NCBI GenBank assembly: GCA_037137455.1
Contig: JBAXKG010000001.1
Span: forward strand, 62,001 to 126,000
Reading direction: 5' to 3'
Source: CAIVAT01 sp037137455
GTDB lineage: Bacteria > Bacteroidota > Bacteroidia > Bacteroidales > FEN-979
DNA: 64,000 nt
Notes under the pieces: model-generated
Databases searched by the model: none
Told to the model about the DNA's origin: nothing
The model's input: the letters and a program-made list of their open reading frames with translations, nothing else
Shown here: piece after piece, positions 36,108-46,168 of the stretch
How the letters are laid out: each line of letters begins with the position of its first letter
How positions within the stretch are numbered: the first letter of the stretch is position 1
Made by a program: the position numbers and the translations under genes

Positions 36108-36944
36108 TTATTCGTCAAAAATAGAAAGATTCTTTTTTTCCCGTGCGTTTTTGGCCAGTTGACGGGCGATGTTGAGGCGAAATCCAGGAAAGTTGGAGAT
36201 AAAAGCGCCGATTTTCACACTGATATCTGAATACATAAGGGTTTTCGGCTTCAGGATCAATTGTATCAGTTGACGGGCAACATCCTCTGGTGTCTTTGGT
36301 TTTGTGAATAGCTTTGTCAGGAAATTTTGTCGCTCTGCCATCAGAAAATCCTGATCAACTTCACCCAGGCGTGAATCGGGGCGCGAATCGGTTCTGATAT
36401 ATCCCGGGAAATACTCACTGACGATGATCTCTGTCCCGGCCCATTCAGCCTGGATTGTGCGTGTCCATGCCGAGAATGCTGCTTTGGAACAAACGTATGG
36501 TGCATAAAACGGAATTCCCATCATAAAACCCGGAGATCCGATGTTGATGATATGCCCGCCACCCTGCTTGCGCATAAATTTGATAGCCTCTTGTGTTGCG
36601 GCAACAGGAGCGACAAGGTTTACCGAGAACGCCTGCAGCAAATCAGCCGGTTTCACGACAGCTGACTTTGCCACGATAATGCTGGCCGCGTTGTTTATAA
36701 GTACATCGATCCGGCCAAAATGGGAAATGACGTTACGAATCATCTCCCTGGCTGATGTTTCATCGACCAGGTCGACTGAAATGACCATTGGCTTGTGCAT
36801 CATCGCAGCCAGAGCGTCCAATTTCTCTATCCTTCGGGCGGCAATAACGACATTTGCCCCGGCAGCATCAAGAGCCAGCGCTGTTGCAGCGCCAAGACCG
36901 GAAGAGGCTCCGGTGATCAGAATAACTTTTTGATTAATTGACAA
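36108..36944 (-). CDS. Short-chain dehydrogenase/reductase (classical SDR)
   Basis: The 278-aa protein has TGASSGLGAATALALD, NNAAS, GSPGFMMGIPFYAPYVCSKAAFSAW (catalytic Tyr-xxx-Lys in YVCSK) and an SDR length. The most upstream start with a plausible protein is TTG 36944; no ATG lies before the Rossmann motif. The substrate is unknown. It is a minus-strand unit with the EXPERA gene downstream (39 bases). Confidence 0.88.
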   Translation of the reverse strand: MSINQKVILITGASSGLGAATALALDAAGANVVIAARRIEKLDALAAMMHKPMVISVDLVDETSAREMIRNVISHFGRIDVLINNAASIIVAKSAVVKPADLLQAFSVNLVAPVAATQEAIKFMRKQGGGHIINIGSPGFMMGIPFYAPYVCSKAAFSAWTRTIQAEWAGTEIIVSEYFPGYIRTDSRPDSRLGEVDQDFLMAERQNFLTKLFTKPKTPEDVARQLIQLILKPKTLMYSDISVKIGAFISNFPGFRLNIARQLAKNAREKKNLSIFDE

Positions 36945-36950
36945 TGGACT

Positions 36951-36977
36951 GACGAATTACGAATGACTTGTGACGAA
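36951..36977 (+). repeat. Intergenic microrepeat, ACGAATTACGAATGAC family
   Basis: GACGAATTACGAATGACTTG and TGACGAA form a run of ACGAAT/ATGAC units in the divergent gap before the epimerase. Related runs are at 39205-39218 and 43134-43164. Confidence 0.55.
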
Positions 36978-37023
36978 ATAAAAATCGGCAATTTCAGAAA
37001 AAAAATCAAAAGTAAAAAGATTG

Positions 37024-37054
37024 TTGGATACATGGCATTGATTTGATAAGTTTG
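37024..37054 (+). promoter_or_regulatory. Promoter of the aldose epimerase gene (TTG-N20-TAAGTTTG)
   Basis: TTG at 37024-37026, a 20-base spacer, and an exact -7 box TAAGTTTG at 37047-37054, 23 bases before the ATG at 37078. Confidence 0.75.
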
Positions 37055-37077
37055 TAGTAAAATCAAATATTGATGAT

Positions 37078-38262
37078 ATGAGAAAGAACAAGTTTTTTTT
37101 TCTTGTGATAATCTGGTTGTTCATAAGCGCTTCATGCAATATTCAGGTTAATGACAGGGATACCGGTTATAATGATTCCATTACCATTAATAAAATAACA
37201 AATATTTTACCGTCGGAAAAAAATCCTGAAATCATGAAAGAATCCTTTGGGAAAGCAGATCAGAAGGAGGTTTTCCTATATTCCCTTTCCAACAGCAACG
37301 GCATAATTGTGAAGATCACAAATTACGGCGGCATTATCACATCCATACTCGTTCCTGATAAAACCGGCCGTTTGGGCGATATTGTTTTGGGTTATGATAG
37401 CCTGAGTCAATACATTGCCAACAGTCCATACTTTGGCGCTATTATTGGCCGGTACGCAAACCGTATCGCAAAAGGGTCGTTTGCTCTTAACGGGAAAAGT
37501 TACAAACTCGCCATTAACAATGGGAATAACAGTCTGCACGGCGGATTGAAAGGATTTGACAAGGTCGTGTGGGATGCAAAGGAGATAGCAGATTCAACAA
37601 AGACTCAGCTGGAACTGACTTACCTGAGCAAAGATGGCGAGGAGGGGTACCCGGGAAACCTGAAGATAAAGGTGACTTACTCCCTTGATGACTACAATAT
37701 TCTAACAATGCTGATTGAAGCGGAAACCGATAAACCGACTCCTGTAAATTTATGCAATCACACCTATTTCAACCTGAGTGAAGCCGACACCAGCATTCTC
37801 GGACATATTCTTACACTTTACGCAGATCAGTTCACACAGGTCGATAGTGAACTGATTCCAACCGGGGCAATGCCTTTCGTCAGAGGAACTGCCATGGATT
37901 TCAACAACTCAGTCGCGGTTGGTGAGCGAATCGGCAAAGTGAAAGGCGGGTATGATCACAACTATATTTTAAAGAAAAAAGAAGGAGTTCTTTCAATGGC
38001 TGCACAAATATATGATCCGCGCACGGGGCGCCAGGTCGAAATATCAACCACTCAACCCGGCCTACAGTTTTATTCCGGTAATTTTCTTGATGGTACCATC
38101 AAAGGGAAAAGCGGGAAACAGTATAATAAATACTGGGGATTATGTCTTGAGGCCCAGCATTTTCCAGATTCGCCAAATCATTCTGACTTTCCAAATACTA
38201 TTTTAAAACCAGGTGAAAAATTTTCTGAAACCACTGTTTATAGGTTCAGTGTCCTCAAGTAG
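37078..38262 (+). CDS. galM: Aldose 1-epimerase (mutarotase), lipoprotein
   Basis: The 394-aa protein has a lipoprotein leader ending FISASC, followed by the GalM domain: GYDSLSQYIANSPYFGAIIGRYANRIAKG, NNSLHGGLKGFDKVVWD, NLCNHTYFNLS and GLCLEAQHFPDSPNHS (catalytic Glu in LCLEAQ). It interconverts alpha and beta aldoses, usually glucose or galactose. The lipobox puts it outside the cytoplasm, where it would act on sugar freed by surface or periplasmic glycosidases before uptake. Confidence 0.92.
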   Translation: MRKNKFFFLVIIWLFISASCNIQVNDRDTGYNDSITINKITNILPSEKNPEIMKESFGKADQKEVFLYSLSNSNGIIVKITNYGGIITSILVPDKTGRLGDIVLGYDSLSQYIANSPYFGAIIGRYANRIAKGSFALNGKSYKLAINNGNNSLHGGLKGFDKVVWDAKEIADSTKTQLELTYLSKDGEEGYPGNLKIKVTYSLDDYNILTMLIEAETDKPTPVNLCNHTYFNLSEADTSILGHILTLYADQFTQVDSELIPTGAMPFVRGTAMDFNNSVAVGERIGKVKGGYDHNYILKKKEGVLSMAAQIYDPRTGRQVEISTTQPGLQFYSGNFLDGTIKGKSGKQYNKYWGLCLEAQHFPDSPNHSDFPNTILKPGEKFSETTVYRFSVLK

Positions 38263-38295
38263 GAGATAAAACTATTTACAGTTTTCGAATTTGGT

Positions 38296-39195
38296 TCAGT
38301 ATTTATTAGGTACAAATGTTTGCTCCGACATGGGTGGACGCACATAGGCTTTATCCTTTTCGAGCGGTGGCAAAATAATCGTTTCCCGGGGAACGTCTTC
38401 ATATGGTATAAGGCTCAGCAAATGGCTGATGCAGTTAAGGCGGGCACGGCGCTTATCATCAGCTTCAACAACGTACCATGGTGATTGTTTGGTATCAGTA
38501 TAAGCGAACATCTCATCCTTTGCTTTTGAGTAGTCAATCCATTTTGTCCGCGATTCCACATCCATGGGGCTTATTTTCCAGCGACGGGTAGGGTCGTTGA
38601 TCCGTTGAATAAACCTCTTTTCCTGTTCTTTATCACTTACCGAAAACCAGTACTTTAACAAGATGATCCCTGAGCGGGTCAGCATATTTTCAAAATTCGG
38701 ACAGGAGCGCAGAAAGTCCCAGTATTCTTCATCGGTGCAAAAACCCATTACCCGTTCAACTCCTGCCCTGTTATACCAGCTACGGTCGAAAAGGACCATT
38801 TCGCCGGCTGCTGGCAGATGTGGAACATAGCGTTGAAAATACCACTGCGTTTTCTCCTTTTCGGTTGGGACACCCAGCGCTACAACCCGGCAAACGCGGG
38901 GGTTGAGACTTTCGGTGATCCGTTTGATTGAGCCCCCTTTCCCTGCAGCATCCCTCCCTTCGAAAAGAACCACCACCCTGAGCCCTTTATATTTGATCCA
39001 TTCCTGGAGCCTGACCAGTTCGACCTGAAGCTTGGCTAACTCCTCTTCATAAATGTTGCCGGGTAGTTTTTCATGACCCTCATCTTCAGAATTGAAATGA
39101 CTCGAAGCATCAGAAATACCAACAACCTCATCTGGCTTGGATTTCTTATCTTTTACTTTGTCGCCATCTTTTAGTTTATCCTTTTTATGTCCCAT
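38296..39195 (-). CDS. ppk2: Polyphosphate kinase 2 family protein
   Basis: The 299-aa protein has Walker A FEGRDAAGKGGSIKR, Walker B VLFDRSWYNRAGVE, and the lid RRWKISPMDVESRTKW. PPK2 enzymes transfer phosphate between polyphosphate and nucleotides; this single-domain form is usual (class I). The N-terminal ~50 residues are Lys/Asp-rich and poorly conserved. It is convergent with galM and lies upstream of galK on the same strand. Confidence 0.92.
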   Translation of the reverse strand: MGHKKDKLKDGDKVKDKKSKPDEVVGISDASSHFNSEDEGHEKLPGNIYEEELAKLQVELVRLQEWIKYKGLRVVVLFEGRDAAGKGGSIKRITESLNPRVCRVVALGVPTEKEKTQWYFQRYVPHLPAAGEMVLFDRSWYNRAGVERVMGFCTDEEYWDFLRSCPNFENMLTRSGIILLKYWFSVSDKEQEKRFIQRINDPTRRWKISPMDVESRTKWIDYSKAKDEMFAYTDTKQSPWYVVEADDKRRARLNCISHLLSLIPYEDVPRETIILPPLEKDKAYVRPPMSEQTFVPNKY

Positions 39196-39204
39196 AACTG
39201 TATG

Positions 39205-39218
39205 ATTACGAATTACGA
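39205..39218 (-). repeat. Intergenic microrepeat, ATTACGAATTACGA
   Basis: ATTACGAATTACGA lies 10 bases upstream of the ppk2 start and belongs to the ACGAAT family also seen at 36951 and 43134. Confidence 0.5.
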
Positions 39219-39310
39219 TTTTAAATTTACTATTCCTTATGCCTAAATTTCTACTTCTATTTTACTAAATTATGAAAAATATCACACAAACAAATTATTC
39301 CATCAAATGA

Positions 39311-40477
39311 CTATATTATCTCCCTGACACCATCTGAAACTTCTGCCAGATAAAAATTTGCTTTGATGCCAGTTTTTGTATAATATTCCTTGCCAACCTG
39401 ATCAATAAAAGTCTCAACGGCATTTTCACGCACGAGGCTTACCGTACATCCTCCGAAACCAGCGCCGGTCATCCGGGAGCCAACAACACCATTGATTTTC
39501 TGTGCTGCATCAACCATGGTATCCAATTCAAATCCGGTCACCTCATAGTTTTCACGCAACGACTCATGAGAAGCATTCATCAGGGCCCCAAACAGCATTA
39601 TATCGCCTTTGATCAGGCTGGAAACGGCATTCAAAACACGTTGATTCTCGGAAATAACGTGACGTGCCCTTTTGCGGATCAGTTCATCCGGAATATCATC
39701 CTGCATTTTATAAAACTGCATGAAACTGATCTCCCCCAGTTTAGAAATATTCATTTTACGACTCATGTAAGTTACTGCAAGCTGACATTCGGTAACCCTT
39801 TCATTGTACTTCGAATCGGCCAGCCCACGTTGTTTGTTAGTATTCCCGATGATAAGTTTGAACCCATTCAGGATAAATGAAACCAACTTGTATTCCAGCG
39901 TCAGGCAGTTCAGAAAAATAGCATTATCCTTTTTACCCATCCCGACTGCAAACATATCCATAATCCCGCAATTAAGGCCAACAAATTCATTCTCGGCACG
40001 TTGCGACATTTTCACCAGGTTGATCATTTCCAGTTGTCGAGCATTCAACATCACAGCCAATGCATAGGCGGTGACCATTTCGATGGAGGCGGATGAAGAT
40101 AAACCAGCGCTATTAGGAATATCACCCGAGTATAGCATGTCAAATCCGGCAACAGGAATATTCAATTGCCTGAACTGATCGAAAATCCCTAAGGGGTAAT
40201 TCACCCATTGTCCGCTAATTTTTTTAGATAATTCTCCAATTGGAACTTCTGCTCTGAATTCCATATTTGTCGAAGCAAGCCTGACAATTGCATCGGCTGT
40301 ATTGCGTATTAAAAGGTAGGTGCCATATTGTAAGGCGCATGGCAGAACAAAACCGCCATTATAATCTGTATGCTCCCCAATCAGGTTGACACGGCCAGGC
40401 GCAAAAAAACACCTCGGCATATTTTCGGGATTTCCGTAAAATCGAAAAAAATGGTCGTACAAGTTATTAAGGTCCAT
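39311..40477 (-). CDS. galK: Galactokinase
   Basis: The 388-aa protein has the galactokinase signature PGRVNLIGEHTDYNGGFVLP, the ATP-binding GLSSSASIEM and the GSRMTGAGFGGC motif of GHMP kinases. It phosphorylates galactose in the Leloir route in the cytoplasm. No other Leloir genes (galT/galE) are in this window apart from the epimerase galM. It is separated from ppk2 by a 115-base gap without clear signals. Confidence 0.95.
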   Translation of the reverse strand: MDLNNLYDHFFRFYGNPENMPRCFFAPGRVNLIGEHTDYNGGFVLPCALQYGTYLLIRNTADAIVRLASTNMEFRAEVPIGELSKKISGQWVNYPLGIFDQFRQLNIPVAGFDMLYSGDIPNSAGLSSSASIEMVTAYALAVMLNARQLEMINLVKMSQRAENEFVGLNCGIMDMFAVGMGKKDNAIFLNCLTLEYKLVSFILNGFKLIIGNTNKQRGLADSKYNERVTECQLAVTYMSRKMNISKLGEISFMQFYKMQDDIPDELIRKRARHVISENQRVLNAVSSLIKGDIMLFGALMNASHESLRENYEVTGFELDTMVDAAQKINGVVGSRMTGAGFGGCTVSLVRENAVETFIDQVGKEYYTKTGIKANFYLAEVSDGVREII

Positions 40478-40581
40478 TACGGGAACGTTAGATTTGGTGA
40501 CTAAATTAAAAATAAAATGGATGTAAAAATAAATTTATATGATGAAAACAAAGGAGAACAGAAGGGTATGCCGGAAAATGA

Positions 40582-40589
40582 TAATTTTG
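40582..40589 (+). promoter_or_regulatory. -7 box (TAATTTTG) for the beta-mannosidase gene
   Basis: An exact TAnnTTTG match lies 20 bases before the GTG start at 40610. No clear -33 TTG is seen. Confidence 0.5.
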
Positions 40590-40609
40590 TCAAATTATAA
40601 AATGATGCT

Positions 40610-43132
40610 GTGGTCCGCTATTTATCTGCATTACTCCTTAATTGTATTCTCCTGACTTTTGATTCCGTTTGTGCCCAGGATTTTAATAATGTTGAGCTTA
40701 AAGGTAACTGGAAATTCCGTATGATCGGAACCGACGACTGGATGCCTGCAAAGGTGCCAGGCGTGGTTCATCTTGATCTGATGAACAACAAAGTTATTTC
40801 TGATCCATTTTTGCGCGACAATGAATCGAAAGTGCAATGGATCGGAGATACCGGGTGGGAATACGTTAACGCGTTTGATAATTCAGAGAAAAATATGTCG
40901 TGGAGGCATATCGAGATGATTTTCATGGGCCTTGACACATATGCTAACGTATATCTCAATGATTCTCTGATACTTGTTGCCGATAACATGTTCCGCGAAT
41001 GGGTTGTCGATATAAAGTCACTATTGCATGTTGGCACAAACACATTGCGGGTACAGTTTCCCGCTGTGAATCAGAAAATTAAATCAATATACGATCGGTT
41101 GCCGAATAAACTACCTGGAGATGAAAAGGTTGTATGCCGGAAAGCAGCCTATCATTTTGGATGGGATTGGGGGCCAAAGTTCGTTACCAGTGGAATCTGG
41201 AGGCCCGTTTATCTTCGTTACCGGAACGCTGTAAATGTTGCCGGAGTTCAGTTTATACAGAAAAATCTGACCGATTCCATTGCAGATTTATCGGCACAGT
41301 TTACAATAGATGCCGAACTGGACGATTCGGTCTCCATCAGGCTTTTTGATGATACTACTGAAATTGTCCGGCAAACCAGGCTGTTGAACCGGGGCACAAA
41401 TGTGATCAGGAGCGATTTTTCTATCCTGAATCCTGCACGCTGGTGGCCAAACGGCATGGGCGATCCGACACTGTACAATTTTGGTTATGAAATATATGTG
41501 GGCAAACGACTTGTTGACAAAGGGCTTCAAAGGATCGGATTGCGAACCATTGAACTGGTTCAGGATATAGATCCAATCGGAAAATCCTTCTTTTTCAAGG
41601 TCAATAGTATTCCGGTATTCATAAGGGGCGCCAATTATATACCGCAGGATAACTTTTTGCCCCGTGTAAAAGATTCATCATACATAGCGCTGATCAGGGA
41701 TGTGAAAGAGGCCAATATGAACATGCTTCGTGTGTGGGGCGGCGGTATTTACGAAAATGATATTTTCTATGATCTGTGTGATGAAAATGGCATAATGGTA
41801 TGGCAGGATTTTATGTTCGCATGTGCCATGTATCCGGGAAATAAAGAATTTTTGGATAATGTAAGGGAGGAGGCAATTCAGAACATCGTCAGGCTGAGGC
41901 GCCATCCTTGTATAGCTTTATGGTGTGGCAATAACGAAATTGATGAAGGCTGGAAAAACTGGGGATGGCAGAAGTTGTATAATTACTCTTCGGAGGATTC
42001 TGCTTCGATATATAATAATTACCGGTTGATTTTCAGCACGATTCTTCCGAGCAACGTGAAAAGATTTGACACTTTGCGTTCATACATTCCAACATCGCCA
42101 CTTCATGGATGGGGACGCCCTGAAAGTATGACCGAGGGCGATTCGCACTATTGGGGGATTTGGTGGGGCAAAGAGCCATTTACGGTTTATGAGAACAAAG
42201 TAGGCCGGTTCATGTCAGAATACGGATTTCAGGGCTTTCCTGACTTTGGGACAATTCAAAAATTCACTTCACCTAAAGACCGGTTCATCGGATCCAAAGT
42301 GATGAAGGCGCATCAGAAACATCCTGCAGGATATGAAACAATTGACGAATACCTGTTGCGCGATTATAAAAAACCGAAAGATTTTGAATCCTATTTATAT
42401 GTATCCCGGCTTTTACAGGCCAAAGGGATAAAATTGGCGATTGAGGCTCACCGCCGGGCAAAACCATGGTGCATGGGTACATTATTCTGGCAATTGAACG
42501 ATTGCTGGCCGGCAGTATCCTGGTCATCGCGCGATTATTATGGAAAGAAAAAAGCGCTTCACTTTGCCATCCCTGCATCTTTTAACAACCTGCTTGTTTC
42601 ACCTGTTGTGGAAGATGGCCGCGTCAGGGTATATATTTCATCTGAAAAAAATGAACTGATAAAAGGGATCTTGTTTGTTAAACTAATTGATTTTAAAGGC
42701 AATATTTATGCAAACGAGGAATTTCCCATTGAAATTTCCGGAAACGTATCGCTGATTTATTTTGATACATTAAAAACAGCCTATTTAGGGAAATTGAATC
42801 CTGCAGAAGCTTTGTGCCTCGTGAACTTTAAAGATTCCAATGATAAGAATTACAAGAATTTACTTTATTTTGTTTCTCCCAAAGACCTGTCCCTGCCTGT
42901 GCCGATGATAAATAAACAGGTAATTGAAACACCAACCGGTTACAGAATAGAACTTTCTTGTGACAAACTTGCAAAGAACGTAATCATATCCTCAATTGTA
43001 AATGGTGAATTTTCGGATAATTATTTTGATCTGTTACCCGGTGAATCGGTGGATGTGAAGTTCACAACTTCAAAAAGATTTTCTAAGATGGCTGATATGA
43101 TCGTTGTTAAAAGTCTCACGGATAGCTATTGA
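40610..43132 (+). CDS. Secreted GH2 beta-mannosidase
   Basis: The 840-aa protein starts at GTG 40610 (an in-frame stop lies just upstream) with a signal peptide (to about SVCAQ). It has the GH2 jelly-roll (WMPAKVPGVVHLDL), immunoglobulin-like and TIM-barrel domains; the acid/base sits in WCGNNEIDEGW and the nucleophile in MSEYGFQGFP, the pattern of beta-mannosidases. It would release beta-mannose, e.g. from the N-glycan core, in the periplasm. It is followed by a GH92 alpha-mannosidase, which fits high-mannose glycan degradation. Confidence 0.88.
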   Translation: MVRYLSALLLNCILLTFDSVCAQDFNNVELKGNWKFRMIGTDDWMPAKVPGVVHLDLMNNKVISDPFLRDNESKVQWIGDTGWEYVNAFDNSEKNMSWRHIEMIFMGLDTYANVYLNDSLILVADNMFREWVVDIKSLLHVGTNTLRVQFPAVNQKIKSIYDRLPNKLPGDEKVVCRKAAYHFGWDWGPKFVTSGIWRPVYLRYRNAVNVAGVQFIQKNLTDSIADLSAQFTIDAELDDSVSIRLFDDTTEIVRQTRLLNRGTNVIRSDFSILNPARWWPNGMGDPTLYNFGYEIYVGKRLVDKGLQRIGLRTIELVQDIDPIGKSFFFKVNSIPVFIRGANYIPQDNFLPRVKDSSYIALIRDVKEANMNMLRVWGGGIYENDIFYDLCDENGIMVWQDFMFACAMYPGNKEFLDNVREEAIQNIVRLRRHPCIALWCGNNEIDEGWKNWGWQKLYNYSSEDSASIYNNYRLIFSTILPSNVKRFDTLRSYIPTSPLHGWGRPESMTEGDSHYWGIWWGKEPFTVYENKVGRFMSEYGFQGFPDFGTIQKFTSPKDRFIGSKVMKAHQKHPAGYETIDEYLLRDYKKPKDFESYLYVSRLLQAKGIKLAIEAHRRAKPWCMGTLFWQLNDCWPAVSWSSRDYYGKKKALHFAIPASFNNLLVSPVVEDGRVRVYISSEKNELIKGILFVKLIDFKGNIYANEEFPIEISGNVSLIYFDTLKTAYLGKLNPAEALCLVNFKDSNDKNYKNLLYFVSPKDLSLPVPMINKQVIETPTGYRIELSCDKLAKNVIISSIVNGEFSDNYFDLLPGESVDVKFTTSKRFSKMADMIVVKSLTDSY

Positions 43133-43133
43133 T

Positions 43134-43164
43134 AATGACGAATGACCAATGACGAGTGACGAGT
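43134..43164 (+). repeat. Intergenic microrepeat, AATGACGAATGACCAATGAC family
   Basis: AATGACGAATGACCAATGAC and GAGTGACGAG fill the gap between the beta-mannosidase and GH92 genes. The same AATGAC/ACGAAT units occur at 36951 and 39205. Confidence 0.6.
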
Positions 43165-43228
43165 AAAAGGCGATCTGTTCCAGGATGTGGTATTCAATTT
43201 TAGGCATGATTACAAAATCAAAAACGAG

Positions 43229-46168
43229 ATGAAACGGAAATGGATGTGTATTATGTTTTGCCTGGCCGCTACTGCAATAATTCAGGCCCAATCGCCAAAA
43301 ACCATTTTTCTGACTGATTATGTCAACCCGTTCATTGGCACCGGTGGTCATGGGCACACATATCCCGGGGCGACCGTTCCATTCGGGATGGTGCAACTGA
43401 GCCCCGATACACGCCTCGAAGGCTGGGATGGTTGCTCTGCCTATCATGCAAGCGATTCGGTCATCTACGGATTCAGCCATACCCACCTCAGCGGAACAGG
43501 TTGCTCCGATTATGGCGACATTCTGGTTATGCCAGTTACCGGGACAGTTAACCTTGAAAATTATGGATATGCTTCGCCTTTCAATAAAACTGAAGAATTT
43601 GCCTCACCGGGATACTACCGTGTCCGGCTTTTAAAAGGCCAAATCGATGCTGAGCTCACTTCGACTGCGCGCGTAGGCATGCACCGCTATAATTTCACGG
43701 AAGCCGGACTTTCAAATATTGTGATTGACCTGAAACACCGCGACAAGGTTCTCGAATCGGGTTTGAAGGTCAGCGGCAATGACGAAGTGGAGGGATTTCG
43801 TATTTCACAGGCCTGGGCAGCACGGCAGATGGTCTATTTCGTTGCAAAGTTCTCCAAACCATTCGAATCGTATACTCTTTCAAATGGCGGGCAATTATCG
43901 AAAGAGCTGAATGAAGTGAATGGCGATAACATCAAAGCTTTTTTTACCTTCCCGACCAATGCTGGTGAACCGATCATAGTGAAGGTGGGCATATCAGGCG
44001 TCAGTATCGAAGGCGCCCGTAAAAACCTTGAAGCAGAGGTTCCCGGATGGGATTTTGACACAATCGTCAACAAGGCATCACTTGAATGGAATAGTGCGTT
44101 GGGGAAAATTAAAGCCGAAGAAGGTACTCACGAACAACAGGTAATATTTTACACGGCGCTTTATCATACCATGCTGCAACCAAATATTTACAACGATGTG
44201 GATGGCCAGTATCGTGGCCGCGATCTGAAGGTTCACAAGGCCGAAGGATTTGATTATTATACCGTTTTTTCATTATGGGATACCTACAGGGCCGCCAATC
44301 CACTCTACACAATCATCGAGCCTGAACGTGTCAACGATTTTATAAATACATTTCTTCGTCAATATGATGACGGAGGGATGCTGCCGGTGTGGGAGCTTTC
44401 GGGCAATGAAACGGGCTGCATGGTAGGCTACCACGCGGTTCCGGTCATCGCCGATGCCTGGCAGAAGGGAATCAGAGGATTTGACGGGAACAAGGCGCTC
44501 GAAGCGATGAAGCACAGCGCCGAACAGGACCATCTCGGGTTAAAATATTACAAAGCCAAAGGGTACATTCCTGCCGACCGGGAAGGAGAATCGGTGTCGA
44601 AAACTCTTGAATATGCCTATGATGATTGGTGCATTGCCACGATGGCCAAATCTCTTGACAAGCAAAATGATTATAAAACCTACCTCATACGCGCTCAGAA
44701 TTACAAGAATTTATTCGACCGGGTTTCGGGTTTCATGCGTGCCAAATCGAATGAAACATGGTTCACACCTTTTGATCCTGCCGAAGTGAATTTCAATTAT
44801 ACTGAAGCCAACGCCTGGCAATATAGTTTCTATGTACCTCATGACATTGGAGGATTAATGATGCTCCTCGGCGGACGCGATAAATTTGCCATAAAACTGG
44901 ATGAACTGTTTTCGGCCGATTCAAAGACCACCGGACGTGACCAACCGGACATCACCGGGCTCATCGGGCAATATGCACATGGTAACGAACCCAGCCATCA
45001 CATGGCCTATCTTTATGATTATGCTGGAACCCCATGGAAAACGCAGGAACTGGTACACCGGATCTGCACCGATTTTTATAAAAACTCCCGGGACGGACTG
45101 ATTGGCAATGAAGATTGCGGACAAATGTCGGCATGGTACGTGTTCAGCGCGATGGGTTTCTATCCTGTTACGCCGGGTTCTGATATCTATGCTTTTGGTT
45201 CGCCGATTTTTCCCAAAGTAACTATCAGCCTCGGGAATGGAAAAAACTTCACAATAAGGGCGATCAATGTAAACGAGCGTAATTTCTATATTCAATCGGC
45301 CAGTCTTAATGGAAAACCTCACACAAAATGTTATATCAGCCATGCCGATATTATTAAAGGAGGCGAACTCAGATTCAACATGGGACCACAACCTAACAAA
45401 GCCTGGGGGGTGGGTTACGGCGCCTTTCCTGATTCATATATTGCCGAATTTGCCATAACACCGGTTCCATCGGTTTTCAAGGGAAATCAAACTTTTATGG
45501 ATTCCACAGTGGTTACCCTTACCTGTGCCCTGCCCGGAGTAAATATCCATTTCACCTTAGATGGTTCAGAACCCGACCTGAAATCAATGGTTTACCAGCG
45601 TCCGTTTATCCTGAGAAAATCAACGACACTAAAAGCATTTGCAATTGGGAAAGAGTCGCCGAAAAGCCTTACGATTGAAGCGCGGTTTAATAAAATCCAG
45701 ATAAACCGGAAGATCACGCTGAATACCAAATATTCAGGTCAATATTCAGCCGGTGGAGACCACGCGCTGATCGATTTTCTCAATGGCAGCGACAACTTCA
45801 AAACGGGCTCATGGCAGGGATATGAAGGCGTAGACATTGATGCTGTGGTCGATCTTGGATCGGTTCAGCCTGTACGCAAACTCTCGCTCAGATGCTTGCA
45901 GGACCAGGGCGCCTGGATTTTTATGCCGACCGGGGTTTCATGGTGGATATCGGACGATGGCGCGAATTACACGAAATTATCAACTATTGCAAATGATGCC
46001 GATGAACATCAGGATGGAGTAATAACCAAAGAATTCTCGGTGAACCTTAAAAACCAGAAAGTCCGTTTTGTGAAAGTCGTTGCCAAAAACCGCGGAGTTT
46101 GTCCGGCATGGCATCCGGGCGCCGGCGGGAAGGCATGGGTGTTTGCAGATGAAATCACGGTAGAATAA
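43229..46168 (+). CDS. Secreted GH92 alpha-mannosidase with C-terminal beta domains
   Basis: The 979-aa protein starts at ATG 43229, just before the signal peptide (MKRKWMCIMFCLAATA); the frame opens earlier at 43187 without support. It has GH92 landmarks: DYVNPFIGTGGHGHTYPG, LPVWELSGNETGCMVGYH, SFYVPHDIGGLMMLLGG and GNEDCGQMSAWYVFSAMGF. GH92 enzymes are calcium-dependent exo-alpha-mannosidases. The C-terminus adds a chitobiase-like/FN3 segment (VNIHFTLDGSEP) and an F5/8 type C-like domain (about 850-979), probably for substrate binding. Its last base overlaps the next ATG. Confidence 0.9.
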   Translation: MKRKWMCIMFCLAATAIIQAQSPKTIFLTDYVNPFIGTGGHGHTYPGATVPFGMVQLSPDTRLEGWDGCSAYHASDSVIYGFSHTHLSGTGCSDYGDILVMPVTGTVNLENYGYASPFNKTEEFASPGYYRVRLLKGQIDAELTSTARVGMHRYNFTEAGLSNIVIDLKHRDKVLESGLKVSGNDEVEGFRISQAWAARQMVYFVAKFSKPFESYTLSNGGQLSKELNEVNGDNIKAFFTFPTNAGEPIIVKVGISGVSIEGARKNLEAEVPGWDFDTIVNKASLEWNSALGKIKAEEGTHEQQVIFYTALYHTMLQPNIYNDVDGQYRGRDLKVHKAEGFDYYTVFSLWDTYRAANPLYTIIEPERVNDFINTFLRQYDDGGMLPVWELSGNETGCMVGYHAVPVIADAWQKGIRGFDGNKALEAMKHSAEQDHLGLKYYKAKGYIPADREGESVSKTLEYAYDDWCIATMAKSLDKQNDYKTYLIRAQNYKNLFDRVSGFMRAKSNETWFTPFDPAEVNFNYTEANAWQYSFYVPHDIGGLMMLLGGRDKFAIKLDELFSADSKTTGRDQPDITGLIGQYAHGNEPSHHMAYLYDYAGTPWKTQELVHRICTDFYKNSRDGLIGNEDCGQMSAWYVFSAMGFYPVTPGSDIYAFGSPIFPKVTISLGNGKNFTIRAINVNERNFYIQSASLNGKPHTKCYISHADIIKGGELRFNMGPQPNKAWGVGYGAFPDSYIAEFAITPVPSVFKGNQTFMDSTVVTLTCALPGVNIHFTLDGSEPDLKSMVYQRPFILRKSTTLKAFAIGKESPKSLTIEARFNKIQINRKITLNTKYSGQYSAGGDHALIDFLNGSDNFKTGSWQGYEGVDIDAVVDLGSVQPVRKLSLRCLQDQGAWIFMPTGVSWWISDDGANYTKLSTIANDADEHQDGVITKEFSVNLKNQKVRFVKVVAKNRGVCPAWHPGAGGKAWVFADEITVE

